Assembly (NCBI GenBank): GCA_021812865.1
Contig: JAKAMP010000092.1
Coordinates: 1 to 8,537 of the forward strand
Source of the DNA: Bacteroidota bacterium
GTDB lineage: Bacteria; Bacteroidota; Bacteroidia; Bacteroidales; JAAYUG01
DNA length: 8,537 nucleotides
Reading direction: 5' to 3'
Made by a program: the position numbers and the translations under genes. Numbering within the stretch: position 1 is the stretch's first letter; every line of letters begins with the position of its first letter. Positions 6,421-8,537 of this stretch are shown here, piece by piece. The notes beneath the pieces are model-generated. The model was not told the origin of the DNA. It searched no databases and worked only from the letters and a program-made list of their open reading frames with translations.

Positions 6421-7464
6421 ATGCAAGGGAATGGAAGGGAAAAGCGTTCGCCGGGAGTGCCTGATCTGATTAAATTACCGTACTTGTTGTTAACCATCTT
6501 CCTGGTGGGTCTGGCCCTGGCATTGTTTGGTTACGCCAGGATGTACCAAACCGAAGATGAGGATTTCAGGAAAGCTTTCAACGACCATTATGGAGTTTAT
6601 GCTATTGATCTTCCAGAAAATCTGCAGTTTGCGGGAGAAGTTGTGCCTGTAAATGACCGCGACATCACCGAACGGCTAGACAGGGAAATGCTCATCAATA
6701 CATACTGGCAGTCGCAAACCCTCATTTTTATCAAGAAGGCAGGTCGCTTTTTCCCGGTGATAGAGCCCATCCTGGCCCGTTATAAAATTCCTTCGGACTT
6801 CAAATACCTTGCGCTGGCCGAGAGCGGGCTGCAAAATGTGGTTTCACCTAAAAACGCTGCCGGGTTCTGGCAATTTACACCCGAAACAGCCAGGCAGTAT
6901 AGTCTGGAAGTGAATAAAGATGTTGATGAACGGTATAATCTTGAAAAATCGACCGATGCCGCCTGCCGGTACCTTCTCGAATCCTACCAGTTATATAAAA
7001 GCTGGACCCTGGCTGCAGCTTCCTACAACATGGGTCGCCGGTCGTTGAACAAGCAACTGGAGCGGCAAAAGGCAAACAATTATTACGACCTTCTGCTGAG
7101 CGAAGAAACATCGCGCTATATTATGCGTGTTTTGGCCATTAAAACCATCCTGGAGAATCCCGAAAAATACGGATTTCATTTCAGGCAGGAAGATCTTTAC
7201 CCGTTTATTCCAACCAGGGATCTGCAGGTGGATAGCGCCATCCGTAACCTGGCCGATTTTGCCAGGACTGAAGGCATCAATTACAAGATTCTTAAAATTT
7301 TCAATCCCTGGCTGCGCGACACCAGCCTGCCAAATCCGGTGAAAAAAATGTACGTAATCTGCATTCCAAAAGAAGGATACAGCGATTTTCACCGGAACAT
7401 TATCCTCCCGTCCGATACTTTGTTGGAAGACAGCGGAGTTGAGGAACATCCTAAAGACCAGTGA
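6421..7464 (+). CDS. Membrane-anchored lytic transglycosylase (SLT/GH23, MltD-like)
   Basis: This enzyme class cleaves the MurNAc-GlcNAc bond of peptidoglycan, forming 1,6-anhydro-MurNAc, in the periplasm. From ATG 6421 the protein has 347 residues: a basic N-terminus, one membrane helix (about 19-38), a linker, and an SLT domain from about 105 to 245. The domain shows KYLALAESGLQN with Glu134 as the likely catalytic acid, SPKNAAGFWQFTPETARQY (142-160), then DERYNLEKSTDAACRYL and LAAASYNMG (197-205). All are hallmarks of the MltD/Slt family. The C-terminal part (about 260-320) resembles the linker before LysM repeats in MltD, but no clear LysM repeat is seen, so this looks like a short form. 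A TTG at 6415 would add two residues; ATG is preferred. No Shine-Dalgarno sequence is present. Its stop overlaps the uvrA start. Confidence 0.93.
   Translation: MQGNGREKRSPGVPDLIKLPYLLLTIFLVGLALALFGYARMYQTEDEDFRKAFNDHYGVYAIDLPENLQFAGEVVPVNDRDITERLDREMLINTYWQSQTLIFIKKAGRFFPVIEPILARYKIPSDFKYLALAESGLQNVVSPKNAAGFWQFTPETARQYSLEVNKDVDERYNLEKSTDAACRYLLESYQLYKSWTLAAASYNMGRRSLNKQLERQKANNYYDLLLSEETSRYIMRVLAIKTILENPEKYGFHFRQEDLYPFIPTRDLQVDSAIRNLADFARTEGINYKILKIFNPWLRDTSLPNPVKKMYVICIPKEGYSDFHRNIILPSDTLLEDSGVEEHPKDQ
7461..7464 (+). other. GTGA stop-start overlap between lytic transglycosylase and uvrA
   Basis: GTG at 7461-7463 begins uvrA and TGA at 7462-7464 ends the transglycosylase gene. With no Shine-Dalgarno sequence nearby, uvrA translation probably depends on ribosomes finishing the upstream gene. 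Confidence 0.8.
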
Positions 7465-8537
7465 AGTTGGAAAGCCAGAACCTCAGTACGGATATCAGGG
7501 AAGATCCCCGGCATATAAGGGTATATGGGGCACGTATACATAACCTGAAGAACATCGATGTGACCATTCCCCGCAATAAACTCACCGTAATCACGGGCTT
7601 GAGCGGAAGCGGAAAATCGTCCCTTGCCTTTGATACCATATACGCAGAAGGCCAGCGAAGGTATATCGAAACCCTATCGGCCTATGCCCGCCAGTTCCTC
7701 GGAGGCATGGAAAGGCCCGACGTGGATAAGATCACCGGGCTCAGTCCTGTGATTTCCATCGAGCAGAAATCAACCAGCAGGAATCCCCGTTCAACCGTCG
7801 GTACCATTACGGAAATATATGACTTTCTGAGGTTACTGTTTGCCCGTGCAAGCATTGCCTATTCATACGTGAGCGGGGAGCCCATGGTCCGCTATACCGA
7901 CGATCAGATCATCCGCATGATCCGCGGGAAATACAGCGGCAGGAAAATTATGCTGCTGGCCCCCGTGGTGAGAGGAAGAAAGGGCCATTACCGCGAACTT
8001 TTTGAACAGGTGCGCAAGCGCGGGTTTGTGCAGGTTCGCATCGATGGGGTGATCACCGACATGAAATATGGACTGAAAGTTGACCGCTACAAGGTGCACA
8101 ACATCGAAATCGTAATTGACAAACTGAAACTCGATGATATCGATCTGAAGCGCCTCAGGGATTCGGTGAATACCTCGATGAAGCATGGCAAGGGCATTAT
8201 GCTGCTGCTCGATGTCGACAGCGGGGAAGTGCGGTATTACAGCCGGCAACTGATGTGTCCTACCAGCGGCATCTCTTATGACGAACCGGCTCCACATACC
8301 TTTTCGTTCAATTCCCCGCAGGGCGCCTGCCCGCATTGCAACGGCCTCGGAACCATCAGCCAGGTAGACCTGAATAAGATCATCCCCGACCCGAAACTGA
8401 GCATCAAAAAAGGGGGAATCCAGCCCCTGGGTCCTTACAGGAATTCCCTGATATTTTGGCAACTCGAGGCTATCGCCACCAAATATAAGTTTACCCTGGC
8501 TACACCCATCGAAGAAATTCCGGAGGAGGCCATCAAT
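7461..8537 (+). CDS. uvrA: Excinuclease ABC subunit A (UvrA), 5' part
   Basis: The frame is open from 7461 to the window edge, giving 359 of the roughly 930-950 residues usual for UvrA. UvrA is the DNA-damage-scanning ATPase that loads UvrB in nucleotide excision repair. Visible are VYGARIHNLKNIDV, Walker A GLSGSGKSS (46-54), the UvrA signature GQRRYIETLSAYARQFL, SPVISIEQKSTSRNPRSTVGT around the Q-loop, the UvrB-binding insertion region, and the first zinc module with CPTSG (266-270) and FSFNSPQGACPHCNGLG. The zinc module has Cys266, Cys290 and Cys293, but the expected fourth ligand is Ser269. The start is GTG 7461: an in-frame stop lies at 7452-7454, no ATG occurs before the Walker A region, and GTGA overlaps the transglycosylase stop by 4 bases, suggesting coupled translation. 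TTG 7467 is the only other candidate. The second ATPase domain lies outside the window. Confidence 0.96.
   Translation, partial: MKLESQNLSTDIREDPRHIRVYGARIHNLKNIDVTIPRNKLTVITGLSGSGKSSLAFDTIYAEGQRRYIETLSAYARQFLGGMERPDVDKITGLSPVISIEQKSTSRNPRSTVGTITEIYDFLRLLFARASIAYSYVSGEPMVRYTDDQIIRMIRGKYSGRKIMLLAPVVRGRKGHYRELFEQVRKRGFVQVRIDGVITDMKYGLKVDRYKVHNIEIVIDKLKLDDIDLKRLRDSVNTSMKHGKGIMLLLDVDSGEVRYYSRQLMCPTSGISYDEPAPHTFSFNSPQGACPHCNGLGTISQVDLNKIIPDPKLSIKKGGIQPLGPYRNSLIFWQLEAIATKYKFTLATPIEEIPEEAIN

Noticed and set aside
7863..8462. 199-codon open frame on the minus strand
   Set aside because: It lies wholly opposite uvrA, whose frame is continuous and conserved; no family features are seen.
1..8537. CRISPR arrays, tRNA or rRNA genes, insertion sequences, phage or defence genes
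   Set aside because: No direct repeat arrays, cloverleaf-like sequences, transposase motifs or terminal inverted repeats were seen on either strand.

Overview
The window looks like chromosomal DNA from a member of the Bacteroidota. Three upstream regions carry an exact copy of the Bacteroidota -7 promoter element (TAnnTTTG), and Shine-Dalgarno sequences are largely absent. The protein families also fit: a TlpA-type thioredoxin tail, an ECF sigma factor paired with a membrane-anchored beta-barrel protein, a serpin lipoprotein, and a UvrA with an altered first zinc site. The genus cannot be read from this sequence. A Bacteroidales-like lineage is a guess from protein style only.

Layout. Bases 1-213 are the 3' end of a thioredoxin-fold gene, closed by a strong hairpin terminator (230-256). 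A multi-pass membrane protein of the putative heavy-metal/manganese exporter type follows at 294-1358, then dihydrolipoyl dehydrogenase (1414-2805), both on +. A serpin lipoprotein lies on the minus strand (2933-4165). It converges with the dehydrogenase gene on a shared 16-bp hairpin (2873-2913), whose T-tract faces the serpin side. A roughly 220-bp divergent region separates the serpin from an ECF sigma factor (TTG start, 4387-4938). Four bases after the sigma gene comes a 470-residue protein with a short cytoplasmic head, one inner-membrane helix, a long low-complexity linker and an outer-membrane beta-barrel-like C-terminus (4943-6355). A new promoter then drives a membrane-anchored lytic transglycosylase (6421-7464). 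Its stop codon overlaps the GTG start of uvrA by four bases (7461-8537), and uvrA runs off the window.

How the genes relate. The sigma factor and the barrel protein form a tight two-gene unit, probably an envelope-sensing regulator with its membrane partner. The transglycosylase and uvrA are translationally coupled but have no obvious shared function. The other genes look like independent units. I see no mobile element, CRISPR array, RNA gene or phage remnant. Most of the window is ordinary chromosomal content. The least conventional item is the protein that joins an inner-membrane helix to an outer-membrane-type barrel next to a sigma factor.
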